Shown: positions 33,611-47,023 of the stretch, piece by piece
Numbering within the stretch: position 1 is the stretch's first letter
Layout of the letters: every line of letters begins with the position of its first letter
Origin: Streptomyces sp. NBC_00271
Lineage (GTDB): Bacteria; Actinomycetota; Actinomycetes; Streptomycetales; Streptomycetaceae
Length of the DNA: 64,000 bases
Assembly: GCF_036178845.1 (NCBI RefSeq)
Contig: NZ_CP108071.1
Location: 245,937-309,936 of the forward strand
Direction of reading: 5' to 3'
Position numbers and translations under genes: made by a program
Notes under the pieces: generated by a model
What the model saw: only the letters and a program-made list of their open reading frames with translations
Database searches by the model: none
Told to the model about the DNA's origin: nothing

Positions 33611-35409
33611 GGGACCATCCCCGCGGGTGCGGGGAGCAGTTCGCTGCGCCCTGTGTTGCGGTCTGCAGCTGGGGACCATCCCCGCGGGTGCGGGGAGCAG
33701 GGCGATGGCGAGATGTACTTCATCGGCGAGGTGGGACCATCCCCGCGGGTGCGGGGAGCAGACGGGCCGGGAGCGCGCCGAGGATGTCGACACGGGACCA
33801 TCCCCGCGGGTGCGGGGAGCAGAGCAGAACCCTCGGATCGGCCGTTCCGTCCCGGGGACCATCCCCGCGGGTGCGGGGAGCAGCCGGGCGTGCAGGGGTT
33901 CGCCGACTGCTCGACGGGACCATCCCCGCGGGTGCGGGGAGCAGATTCCGCAGACGACGGAGTAGTGGATGCCGTCGGGACCATCCCCGCGAGTGCGAGG
34001 AGCAGTTCCTGTCCGCGCTCGGGGTGTCGTTGTTCGCGGGACCATCCCCGCGAGTGCGGGGAGCAGCAGGACGCCGGAGTAGTGGCGTTGCGCAATCTGG
34101 GACCATCCCCGCCAGTGCGGGGAGCAGCTCTTTGAGCGGGCCTGGCAGCGGCGAGCGTTGGGACCATCCCCGCGGGTGCGGGGAGCAGACCGACCGGTAC
34201 GGCTTCGCCCCGGCGGCAAAGGGACCATCCCCGCGGGTGCGGGGAGCAGACCAACTCCGGCAACACGCTGCGGGTATGCAGGGGACCATCCCCGCGGGTG
34301 CGGGGAGCAGTCGTGAGGATCACCCAGCTTGAGATAGAGATCAGGACCATCCCCGCGGGTGTGGGGAGCAGAAGGTGACCACGGGCACGGCGATCAAGAC
34401 GCTGGGACCATCCCCGCGGGTGCGGGGAGCAGCTCTTCGGCCTGGCGGGTGATCGTGGAGAGGCGGGACCATCCCCGCGGGTGCGGGGAGCAGCTCGTGA
34501 CGATTACTTAGCCAAACAGGCCACGGGGACCATCCCCGCGGGTGCGGGGAGCAGGCAGCCCACTCCAACGGAGACCGGCCCGCAGCGGGACCATCCCCGC
34601 GGGTGCGGGGAGCAGTTGATCGGCGTGCGGACCGTGATCGGGAGGCAGGGACCATCCCCGCGGGTGCGGGGAGCAGCACGTCACCGAGGGGGCAATCCGT
34701 AGGCGATGGGGACCATCCCCGCGGGTGCGGGGAGCAGGGAGGACTGACCATGCCTGAGGAACCCTGCCCGGGACCATCCCCGCGGGTGCGGGGAGCAGTC
34801 GACGCCACCGAGGGCGGAGAGGTAGGCGGCGGGACCATCCCCGCGGGTGCGGGGAGCAGGCGTCTGGCGTCGCGCTTGCTCATCCCGTCGTGGGACCATC
34901 CCCGCGGGTGCGGGGAGCAGGTCTGGGCCAGCCGCCTGAAACCCTGCGTGAGGGGACCATCCCCGCGAGTGCGGGGAGCAGGCTGCGTTCTCCGTCGCGC
35001 ACCACGGCGTCGAGGGACCATCCCCGCGGGTGCGGGGAGCAGCCGGAGGCCGTGCTGGAGGCGTTCACCTTCGAGGGACCATCCCCGCGGTTGCGGGGAG
35101 CAGTCCAGACCGAGCGCGAGCTTGGCTTGGACCTCGGGACCATCCCCGCGGGTGCGGGGAGCAGGACGCGGTGAAGGCGGACCCGGACCGGATCCTGGGA
35201 CCATCCCCGCGGTTGCGGGGAGCAGATCATGGCCGTCGGCTCTGGCGAGGACATGGCGGGACCATCCCCGCGGGTGCGGGGATTTCGGCCTCCGGCACAA
35301 GGCCCTGGACCGGCAGCTTGGGACCATCCCCGCGGGTGCGGTGCGCAGTCGAGGAATGCCTGGTGGTCGTCGTCGCCGAGGGGACCATCCCCGCAGGTGC
35401 GGGGAGCGC
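33611..35409 (-). CRISPR. CRISPR array 1, type I-E repeats
   Basis: About 30 repeats of 29 bases on a 61-base period (32-base spacers). On the plus strand each reads GGGACCAT, CCCCGC, GGGT, GCGGGG, AGCAG. By analogy with E. coli I-E repeats (5 bases, stem, 4-base loop, stem, 8-base handle) the transcribed strand is minus, with handle ATGGTCCC and the leader end at 35409. The far-end repeats at 33611 onward are mostly perfect, with variants at about 33979-34110 and 34345. The three repeats at 35258, 35320 and 35381, next to the cas operon, are degenerate. The array abuts a cas2 remnant with no leader between. Confidence 0.95.
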
Positions 35410-35499
35410 ACTTTGTGACCTGAGGTGCCAGCAGGTGAGGAAGCCGCGGAGGCCGAGCGAGTAGTTGGTGAGAACGATCGCAGCCACCAGAGAATCCAC
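35410..35499 (-). pseudogene. cas2: cas2 N-terminal remnant
   Basis: Minus-strand frame from GTG 35499 (or GTG 35487) reads AAIVLTNYSLGLRGFLTCWHL, matching the start of type I-E Cas2 (IVLTN, GLRGFLTRW.L). After about 28 codons it runs straight into the first, degenerate CRISPR repeat. Cas2 needs about 100 residues, so this is a deletion scar. Cas1 should lie between this and cas6e, but only 94 bases remain there. Confidence 0.8.
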
Positions 35500-35593
35500 A
35501 TGACCGAGCCGGGAGCGACGGACCGCTTCTGGGGGACGAATCCGGTCGGCGCTGAGTGGGTGCCGTCGGCGTCGGCTGCGCGTTGCTCATCAG

Positions 35594-38988
<3,395 letters not shown>

Positions 38989-38992
<4 letters not shown>

Positions 38993-40551
38993 GCGGGTGG
39001 GTCCTCCTTCGCGGGTGCGGGGTTGTTCTTGCCGAGCTCGGTGCGCAGGCGTTCGGTTGCCTCGGCGCGGGCGCGGAAGCCGCGGCTGCTCGGCGGCAGG
39101 GAAGCCAGCCGGTGCTCGAGCAGACGGCGGGCATTGGCGTGGAGCACGGTCGCGTAGGTCCGCAAGGCGTCGGTCAGGGGACGGTCGCCGGCCGCTTCCT
39201 CCAGCAGAGTGTGGAAGGGCTGGGCGGTGGCTGCCCAGTGCTCGCTGCGGGCGTCGAACCGCGCGATCTGCGCCTTCTTGTCGGCCGGTTTGGGGTTGGG
39301 ATAGGCCACCGTCCATGCCGTGTAGGCGGCTTTGCCGAGGCAGTCGGCCACGTGGTCGGCGATGCGTGATCCGGTTTCCGCAGCCCGGCGCAGGGCCGCT
39401 TCCCGGCCGGGGACGAAGGGGAAGACGTCGGAGACCCACGTGATGGCGGTGGTCTGTTTGGCGACCAGCCCCACAGCCCACAAGGTGACGGGCCGGCTGG
39501 AAGGAAGCATGGCGATGCGGCCGTACAGGTCGGTGCCTTTGTTCCGGTCGGCGACCGCCGCATACAGGGCATGGGCTTCGCGCCACAGTGCGCGGGTGGC
39601 GGAGGGCCACAGCGGCTTCGTCGTGCCGGCGGCCGTGGTGGCGTAAACGGCATCCTGCAGGTACGGGGCGGCGAGCGGTGCCAGGAGTTCACCCGCGCCG
39701 ATCAGCACCCGGTCCACGGCCACGGCGCCGCCTGGCCCGGCGGCGGGCCGCATGAGGATGGAACGCCCCAGCAGCGTGTGCAGGTCGGCCGGGCCGTCGA
39801 CGGGGCGTCCCGTGGGCTTCGTACGGAAGCCACGGCGTTCCCTCTGGGTCCAGGTGCGGTTGAACGTGCCCGGCCCCTGCGGATAGGGGGCAACGTTCAG
39901 CCGCAGCGTGTCACCGAGGGTGTCGCCCTGCGCGATGACCCGGATGCGGGAGCCGAGGCGGGTGACGGCGAGGTTTGTGATCGTCGGTCCCAGCGTCTCC
40001 TTGCCCGAGATCCGGGCGCGGCCGCCCGGCCCGTAGGTGTGCTGAGCCAGCAGAGCACGGAACGCTGCGGCCGCCGGCAGCGGAGCGGGGTGCTCGAGAT
40101 GGTGGTGGTCGAAGAACTGGTTGTAGTCGCCGACGTGTTCGATGACGAGCTGGGCGGGTCCGGCCCCGTGCCGGTCGAGGAACGGCGCGAGCAGGGCGTT
40201 CTGCCCGAACGGGGCGGCCGGATCGAACAGGTCCCATTCGTGCGCAGGCTGCGCGCGAAGCCACGCGGCGGCACCGGCGAGGGGCTCCCGGTCGATGACC
40301 CAGTCCAGCCACTCGTCTTCCGTCTCCGGATAACAGCCGGAGGCGTAGCAGACGGCGAGGAGGTACTCGATCAGGGCCACCGTCTCACCGGGCGTAGGGG
40401 CGGCGATGCAGCGCAGCTCATCTGCCATTTCAAGGGCTTCGGCAGCGCTGTGGGTGACGGTGCGGCCGTCCGTTGTCAGTGCCGGGGTGCATGCTTCGGT
40501 GCGGACGTCCCAACTCGGGCGAGGGACCCCCGCACGGCTCTCACCAGTCAT
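38989..40551 (-). CDS. cse1: CRISPR type I-E Cascade large subunit Cse1 (CasA)
   Basis: 520 aa, first gene of the operon. It has ETVALIEYLLAVCYASGCYP, DLFDPAAPFGQNALL (the conserved FxQ region), YNQFFDHHHLEHP, AQHTYGPGGRARISGKETLG, APYPQGPGTFNRTWTQ, and a C-terminal four-helix bundle that includes LPPSSRGFRARAEATERLR. Cse1 recognises the PAM and recruits Cas3. It is divergent from cas3, with only 44 bases between the starts. Confidence 0.93.
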
Positions 40552-40595
40552 CAGATCAGGCTCAACTCCTTTCTATTTATGGTTGGTTGAGGACC

Positions 40596-43500
40596 ATGGG
40601 CAGGGAACGTAGCACAGGACAAGGTGACGATTTGCCTGAACATCAGAAACCGGTCATCCACCGACTTCCCTGGGCGAAAACTGATCAGCGAGGGGCATCA
40701 CGCCGACGCGGCGGCCCGGACTGGAACCCCCTGCCCGCCCACCTCTTCGACACCGCTGCCGTAGCCCTCGAACTGTGGGACCGCTACCTGGCCCCTCCGT
40801 CACGAAACCGGCTGGCCAACGCGTTCGGCGGCGGCGATGAGGACCTGGCGCGATCCGTCATCGCGTTCTACACGGCCCTCCACGACCTCGGAAAAGCATC
40901 CCCCGCCTTCCTCAATCAATTCGGACGCGGCCGGCACTCCACCCCCCGACTCCGCCGTGCACGACAGATCTGGGAAAGAGCGGCCCGGGAAGGCGGCCTG
41001 CCCCTGCCCGACGAATGGGCCGGCACCTGGTGGGCACGCCACGAACACGTCACAGCCGCCGCCCTGCCACAGCTGACGGGCTGCGACTGCACCCCCACCG
41101 ACTGCCAAAACCGTGCACACCGGCAACTCCACGCAGTCGCCTACAGCCTTGCCGCCCACCACGGACACTTCCCGGACGCCGACACCGTCAGCAAAGCCCA
41201 CGCAGCCACACCCGCCGCATGGACACCGGTCCACCAGGCAATCGTCCAAGCCGTCGCCGCCACAACAAACGTTGACCTCGCCCAGCTCATCGACATCGTC
41301 CAGCCACTGCAGCCGTCCGCCCTGATCGCCTTCACCGGCCTCGTGGTCCTCTGCGACTGGGTCGCCTCCGACGAGACCCGCTTCACCTACCGCAAAACCA
41401 CCGAAAACGACGCAACATGGTGGAAAAAATCCCAAACAGAAGCAAACGCCGCCGTCACTGACCTGCGCCTGAACCGGTGGCAGACAACAGACGCCACCTG
41501 GGAAGACCTCTGGCCCGGAACCCACCCGCGCCCCTTCCAAGCCGACGCGATACGCATCATGCCCACCACCGGACCCGCCCTGGTGATCGTGGAATCCGAC
41601 ACCGGCTCCGGCAAAACCCGCCTCGCCCTGTGGTGCGCCCATCACCTGGCCGTCCGCAACGGCTACCAAGGCCTCTACATGGCCATGCCGACCCGAGCAG
41701 CCACCAACCAAGCCGCCGCCGAAATCGAAGCATTCATGAACCGGGCCGTCCACTCAGACGCCGCGAACCTCGCGATCGTGCACGGCACAGCCGCCGCCAC
41801 ACAAACCGTGCACCGCCTCATCGACGCCGCCCGCCCCGCCCCCACCGAAGACACGACCGACAGCGGAATCGAAGACCTGCTCGGATTCGTCACAGGCACC
41901 CTCGACACCAGCGAACACCCCGACCACAGCCCCGCACACGAACAACCCGCAGGACGAGCCGTCCTCGACCCCTGGTACCTACGACGCTGCCTCGGCCTGA
42001 TCGCCACCTTCGGGATCGGCACCATCGACCAACTCGTCCTCGCCACCCAGAAATCACGGCACTGGCACCTCAGAATGCTCGGCCTGATGGGCAAAACCGT
42101 CATCATCGACGAAGCCCACGCCTACGAGCTCTACCAGCAAGACCTGCTCACCGCCGCCGTGGAATGGCTCGCCGACGCCGGCGCCTCCATCGTCGTCCTG
42201 TCCGCAACCCTGCCCGCCTCCGTACGCCAAGCCCTCACCACCGCCTGGAACACCGGCCTCGGCGTCACCCTCCACGACACCGGCGAAACAGGCCCCATCA
42301 CCGTCATCGACAGCACCGGCCGCCTCCGCCGCACCGGCCCCCCAGCAGACCAGGCCCCCCAACTCCACACCACCATCAGCCTGGAAAGCGACCCCGGCCC
42401 CAAAGAACTGGCCGCCCAACTCCTCCGCCAGGCCGCAGACGGCGGCTGCACCGCCGTCATCCGAACCCGGGTCACATCAGCCGTCACCCTCTACGAGCAA
42501 GCCCGAGCCCAGGCCGCCCAGCACGGCTGGCACGACCACGAAATCATCCTCCTGCACGGACAGCTCATGCCCCGCCACCGCCAGCCGATCGAAGAACACC
42601 TCACCCACCTGCTGGGACCCGGCACCGAAACAAACCGGCACCAACAGCTGCCCAACCCGCACCGCCCCCAGCGCCTCCTCGTCATCGCCACCCAGGTCAT
42701 CGAGCAGTCCCTCGACCTGGACTTCGACCACATGGTCGCCGACCTCTCCCCCATTGACCTGCTCATCCAGCGACGCGGCCGAGTCCACCGCCACACCGTC
42801 AACGACCCCAAACGCCCCGCCTGGTGCAGCCAGCCGGGCATGCGCATCCTCTACATCCCCGACCCCACCGCACCCGGCCTCCCACTGGTCGAACCCCCAG
42901 CACACGACAAGCCCGGAAACCCCGACGCCTTCGTCTACGCGCCCTACACACTCGCTGCGACATTCCGCGAACTCCACACCCGCCGCACCCCCGACGGCCT
43001 GGTGCGCATCTCCACGCCCCGTGACTCAAGCCCCCTCATCGAAACCGTGTACGGCCCCCGCCAGGACGCAGCCGACGCCTGGCAACCACTGCTGCACCGC
43101 ACCTGGACCCAATGGCAAAAAGACCTCGGTGAAGAAAAAGCCGAAGCCAACGCTCGCGCCGTACACCCCTACACAGCCCGACGACGCACACCCGTAGGAC
43201 ACAGGGCACTGGCATCCGGCGCCGCCCACGGCAACGGCGACGACGGCGGACTCGCCGGAATCCGCGCCGTCTCCCGCCTCGGCGACCCGTCCATCACCGC
43301 CATCTGCCTCTATCAGCAGCCCAACGGCAACCTCACCTACGACCCCACCGGCGCCCTGACCACAGACCTCACCGACCACACACGGGCATCCAGCACGACA
43401 GGCACGGCGGCGTACCGCCAACAACAGCGGGACCTACTCCTCAACACCCTCGCGATCCCCGCCACCTGGTTCCGCGGCACACGACCCCTACCCCCACCGG

Positions 43501-43634
43501 AGGCATGGCCAACCCTCGACGAACCAGCACTCAAACACGCGTACGTGATACTCCTGGCCCCGGACGGCACCTGCACATCGGGACCAATCGGGCGCATTGT
43601 GTACATCCCCAGCGCTGGCCTCACCAAGCAGTGA
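40596..43634 (+). CDS. cas3: CRISPR type I helicase-nuclease Cas3
   Basis: 1012 aa from ATG 40596 (TTGAGGACC just upstream); the frame is open further 5' into cse1 but that part is not Cas3-like. HD nuclease: FYTALHDLGKASPAF (about 90) and AYSLAAHHGHFPDA. SF2 helicase: VIVESDTGSGKTRLALWCAH (Walker A, about 335), MAMPTRAATNQAA, VIIDEAHAYELYQ (DEAH, about 505), SATLPASVRQAL, and the C-terminal ATQVIEQSLDLDFDHMV and DLLIQRRGRVHRH. All catalytic signatures are present. It degrades target DNA after recruitment by Cascade. Confidence 0.95.
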   Translation: MGRERSTGQGDDLPEHQKPVIHRLPWAKTDQRGASRRRGGPDWNPLPAHLFDTAAVALELWDRYLAPPSRNRLANAFGGGDEDLARSVIAFYTALHDLGKASPAFLNQFGRGRHSTPRLRRARQIWERAAREGGLPLPDEWAGTWWARHEHVTAAALPQLTGCDCTPTDCQNRAHRQLHAVAYSLAAHHGHFPDADTVSKAHAATPAAWTPVHQAIVQAVAATTNVDLAQLIDIVQPLQPSALIAFTGLVVLCDWVASDETRFTYRKTTENDATWWKKSQTEANAAVTDLRLNRWQTTDATWEDLWPGTHPRPFQADAIRIMPTTGPALVIVESDTGSGKTRLALWCAHHLAVRNGYQGLYMAMPTRAATNQAAAEIEAFMNRAVHSDAANLAIVHGTAAATQTVHRLIDAARPAPTEDTTDSGIEDLLGFVTGTLDTSEHPDHSPAHEQPAGRAVLDPWYLRRCLGLIATFGIGTIDQLVLATQKSRHWHLRMLGLMGKTVIIDEAHAYELYQQDLLTAAVEWLADAGASIVVLSATLPASVRQALTTAWNTGLGVTLHDTGETGPITVIDSTGRLRRTGPPADQAPQLHTTISLESDPGPKELAAQLLRQAADGGCTAVIRTRVTSAVTLYEQARAQAAQHGWHDHEIILLHGQLMPRHRQPIEEHLTHLLGPGTETNRHQQLPNPHRPQRLLVIATQVIEQSLDLDFDHMVADLSPIDLLIQRRGRVHRHTVNDPKRPAWCSQPGMRILYIPDPTAPGLPLVEPPAHDKPGNPDAFVYAPYTLAATFRELHTRRTPDGLVRISTPRDSSPLIETVYGPRQDAADAWQPLLHRTWTQWQKDLGEEKAEANARAVHPYTARRRTPVGHRALASGAAHGNGDDGGLAGIRAVSRLGDPSITAICLYQQPNGNLTYDPTGALTTDLTDHTRASSTTGTAAYRQQQRDLLLNTLAIPATWFRGTRPLPPPEAWPTLDEPALKHAYVILLAPDGTCTSGPIGRIVYIPSAGLTKQ

Positions 43635-43719
43635 AGCCCGCCATACTCAAAGAGAGGCGCCCAGTCTCCGTTTCGCTTCCCCGCACACGCGAGGCAACGG
43701 CACTCCGTTCTAGTTATGA

Positions 43720-43748
43720 GGGCCATACCCGCGCTAGCGGGACTCCCC
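43720..43748 (-). repeat. Isolated inverted repeat-like unit between cas3 and array 2
   Basis: GGGCCATACCCGCGCTAGCGGG followed by ACTCCCC resembles the array repeat but in the opposite orientation to array 2 (it matches array 1's plus-strand reading: GGG.CCAT.CCCGC...GCGGG). It has no neighbouring unit at 61 bases on its left. It forms a CCCGC/GCGGG hairpin 86 bases after the cas3 stop, so it could also simply be a terminator. Confidence 0.45.
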
Positions 43749-43790
43749 CACCTTAGACGTCGCCGTCACAATCTGAGCCTCCGGCATGAA

Positions 43791-46073
43791 TAGGTCTTTG
43801 CACCTGCGAGGATGATCCCCAGCCCCGGCCCCACATCCGTAATGCAGTCGCATCCCCCCGCGCACGCGGGGATGGTCCCTGGGCGGCACCGGTACCGACC
43901 TTGACCGGGGTCTGCTCCCTGCACCCGCGGGGATGGTCCTGTCTGGACGAACGTGGCGCCTTGTTCGATCTTCTGCTCCCCGCGCACGCGGGGATGGTCC
44001 CTGGAACGGCAGGTTGTTCTGCCGCCAGTAGAACTGCTCCCCGCACCCGCGGGGATGGTCCCTTCCACATCGGGAACCCGCCCGGATACCAGACCTGCTC
44101 CCCGCACCCGCGGGGATGGTCCCGGCTGGTCGACGAGCCGGGTGTCACCGGACGCCTGCTCCCCGCACCCGCGGGGATGGTCCCCCGGTGTAGTTCAGGA
44201 TCAGCGGCGGGTCCTGCTGCTCCCCGCACCCGCGGGGATGGTCCCGGCATCACGAACACGTGGAACAACCTCTGGAACTGCTCCCCGCACCCGCGGGGAT
44301 GGTCCCGTGGACGAGCAACTGCGTATCTACCACTCGTACTGCTCCCCGCACCCGCGGGGATGGTCCCACGGTGAACGCGGGCGGCTCGGGCGGGCTGTCC
44401 TGCTCCCCGCACCCGCGGGGATGGTCTCTCCTCCCGCACCGGGAAGCTGATCTCGTCGGGCTGCTCCCCGCACCCGCGGGGATGGTCCCAACCCGAACCG
44501 GCCGCCGGACCCCGTGTCCGACTGCTCCCCGCACCCGCGGGGATGGTCCCGGCATCGACAACACCCCCAACGCCCGCGACGACTGCTCCCCGCACCCGCG
44601 GGGATGGTCCCGAGGGGTAGATCGAGTACCTCGGAGCGCCCGTCTGCTCCCCGCACCCGCGGGGATGGTCCCGTGGTGGGGCGGGATTGGCGCATGGTGT
44701 GGTCCTGCTCCCCGCACCCGCGGGGATGGTCCCACCTTGAGTGTGGCGTTGAGGGCCTCGGTGTACTGCTCCCCGCACCCGCGGGGATGGTCCCCGCTCC
44801 GTGATCCGCCGCGTCGGCCTCGTCGCCTGCTCCCCGCACCCGCGGGGATGGTCCCACTCCGGTCCTGCCCGACGGCCTGGACAAGACCTGCTCCCCGCAC
44901 CCGCGGGGATGGTCCCGAGGTGCCCGCGTCGGTCCAGGACGCGGTCAACTGCTCCCCGCACCCGCGGGGATGGTCCCGACACCGTGTGGGTCCTCGACGA
45001 CTCCACCTACTGCTCCCCGCACCCGCGGGGATGGTCCCTTCACCTACGTGTACTGGCGGAAGATTGCCGACTGCTCCCCGCACCCGCGGGGATGGTCCCA
45101 AGGAGGCCATCGAGTCCGGCCGGACGTTCCGCCTGCTCCCCGCACCCGCGGGGATGGTCCCTGAGTGTCCTCACCCGGCAACGGATTACGGAACTGCTCC
45201 CCGCACCCGCGGGGATGGTCCCAGGGCGTCGAACTCGTCGTCGGGGAGGATCAGCTGCTCCCCGCACCCGCGGGGATGGTCCCCAGCCAGCGCGGTGCGC
45301 CCCGCAGCCATGCCGCTGCTCCCCGCACCCGCGGGGATGGTCCCCACTACGTGCCCACGGTGACGCTCGAAGAGGGCTGCTCCCCGCACCCGCGGGGATG
45401 GTCCCAAAGAAAGGCCGAGCGGTTGCGCCCGCCCGGCCTGCTCCCCGCACCCGCGGGGATGGTCCCCGCGGCTCGGGCGAGGTCTTCGGCGTGCCGTTCT
45501 GCTCCCCGCACCCGCGGGGATGGTCCCGTGGCATGCGGCATCAGCTCAGTAGTCACGGCCTGCTCCCCGCACCCGCGGGGATGGTCCCGACCCCGGCCGT
45601 ACGCACCATCGTGGTCCACACTGCTCCCCGCACCCGCGGGGATGGTCCCCGGGACATGTTGAGGAAGTCAGCCGGGGGAAGCTGCTCCCCGCACCCGCGG
45701 GGATGGTCCCGACATGTTCCGCGCGGTTCACGACGTGTTCGGCTGCTCCCCGCACCCGCGGGGATGGTCCCACCGCACCGATCCCGCCCAGCGCGTCGCC
45801 GCCCTGCTCCCCGCACCCGCGGGGATGGTCCCCTCGGCTGGGGACGCGCAACCTCGTTCGACGCCTGCTCCCCGCACCCGCGGGGATGGTCCCGCGACCT
45901 CACCACCGCGCAGCGCGACGCACGCCTGCTCCCCGCACCCGCGGGGATGGTCCCGAGTCGGGCCCCCACCTCAGATTGCCTCTGAGCTGCTCCCCGCACC
46001 CGCGGGGATGGTCCCATCGATGTCGCCGGAGGCGGCGATGCCGTCGACTGCTCCCCGCACCCGCGGGGATGGG
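43791..46073 (+). CRISPR. CRISPR array 2, type I-E repeats
   Basis: About 38 repeats of 29 bases (CTGCT, CCCCGC, ACCC, GCGGGG, ATGGTCCC) with mostly 32-base spacers. It is the same repeat as array 1 on the opposite strand. The canonical transcribed strand is plus, so the leader side faces cas3. The first four repeats are altered: 43791 (many changes), 43851, 43912 (ends TCCT) and 43973 (GCGCACGC stem/loop). The remainder are nearly all perfect. The last repeat (46048) is cut after GGGGATGG by an IS21-like remnant starting TGTCGCCG. Confidence 0.95.
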
Positions 46074-46298
46074 TGTCGCCGTTCTGTGAACCTGAACCGT
46101 GACCCTCCATCGGTCGATGAAAAGTGACCCCTTCCGTGATGAAGTGATCAGTCTGGCTCCATGGGAGTCAGATGGAAGAGGTGATCGGTGTGGAGGACTG
46201 GGCTGAGATCCGGCGGCTCCACCGTGCGGAGGGCATGTCGATCAAGCTGGCGTTCGGTGTGGTCAGGGCGGTCGTGTCGTCAGGAAGCGTCGGCGACA
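46074..46298 (+). mobile_element. istA: IS21-type remnant truncating array 2
   Basis: The left border TGTCGCCG, followed by GTGAACCTGAACCGTGACCC, resembles the IS21 end at 29575. The plus strand then encodes MEEVIGVEDWAEIRRLHRAE and GMSIK, matching the IstA start ISVEDWAEIRRLHRAEQMPI in this window, before similarity stops at about 46246. The stretch ends CGGCGACA at 46298, so 225 bases are bounded by TGTCGCCG and its complement, like a deletion derivative. No target duplication was found. Confidence 0.65.
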
Positions 46299-46531
46299 CC
46301 CGTGCTGACTCATACGGAGAAGCGTTCCGTACGCACATGCGCCCTCCTCCCGTCATGTTTGGTCTCGGTACCGATCGCACCGTTCCAGGACCTCGGTGTG
46401 AACCGTCCGAGCCATACGCCCAACAGCGTCTGCCCTGAAGACGCAGTTCGGGAGGCCACCCCAGGGTGCCCACTGTGGGTAAATGCTGGAGCAACCAGCG
46501 CACAGGCCAATGCCGTTCACAACCAGGTGTC

Positions 46532-47023
46532 TCACGTACCGAAGGTCAGCAGGGGAACGTCGTAGAGGTCCGGGTTTCTCGGGCGGGTCATCACGGGGGC
46601 GATGACCTCGACTACGAGCATCTCGACAAGGAACTGGACGTTGGCGTTGAGCAGATGGCTCGTGAACCCGTTGGCGGAGCGCGCCTTCTCCCCCAGTGAC
46701 GTGTGGATATGCGGCAGGACAGTGTCCGTCTCAGCGTCGTACGCGAGTGTGCCGCACCCCATGGCCTCCACGCCCGTCACGTGGACTTTGCTCCACACCG
46801 GGGCGTCGGGATTTTCCAGCTTTTCGCACGCGCCGACGATCTCTGCCTCAGCGAAGCCGGCGATGAACATCGGGATGTAGCCGTGCTTCACCCCCTCCTG
46901 GCGACAGAAGTTGGTGAGGGTCGGAAAGAAGTCGTCGCCGTGGTCGAAGTTCACGGCGAAGGTGCGGCCGGTGGTCAGTTCATAGCTGCGCAAGACGGGT
47001 CTCCGGAGGCTGAAGGGGGTCAC
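46532..47023 (-). CDS. PPC-domain (DUF296) protein
   Basis: 163 aa from a GTG at 47023 overlapping the asparaginase stop (GTGA). It has the PPC fold signature: YELTTGRTFAVNFDHGDDFF at the start (G-E/D-D region), IPMFIAGFAEAEIVGACE, VTGVEAMGCGTLAYD, LPHIHTSLGEK (His cluster) and HLLNANVQFLVEMLVVEV. Prokaryotic PPC proteins are small trimeric proteins of uncertain function, often described as DNA-binding-like because plant homologues carry AT-hooks; no AT-hook is present. It is co-translated with asparaginase. Confidence 0.85.
   Translation of the reverse strand: MTPFSLRRPVLRSYELTTGRTFAVNFDHGDDFFPTLTNFCRQEGVKHGYIPMFIAGFAEAEIVGACEKLENPDAPVWSKVHVTGVEAMGCGTLAYDAETDTVLPHIHTSLGEKARSANGFTSHLLNANVQFLVEMLVVEVIAPVMTRPRNPDLYDVPLLTFGT

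Noticed and set aside
35500-35593. Possible cas1 remnant between cas6e and the cas2 stub
   Set aside because: The 94 bases read MSNAQPTPTAPTQRRPDSS in one frame, but nothing recognisable as Cas1 follows; too little to call.
43820-43850. A CreTA-like or cas-regulating crRNA from the first degenerate repeat-spacer unit of array 2
   Set aside because: By eye the spacer shows no convincing match to the cse1-cas3 intergenic region, and no small toxin frame with suitable signals lies nearby. A computed alignment would be needed.
43753-46127. Long repetitive open frames through 43.7-46.1 kb on both strands
   Set aside because: Same cause: CRISPR array 2 read as protein.
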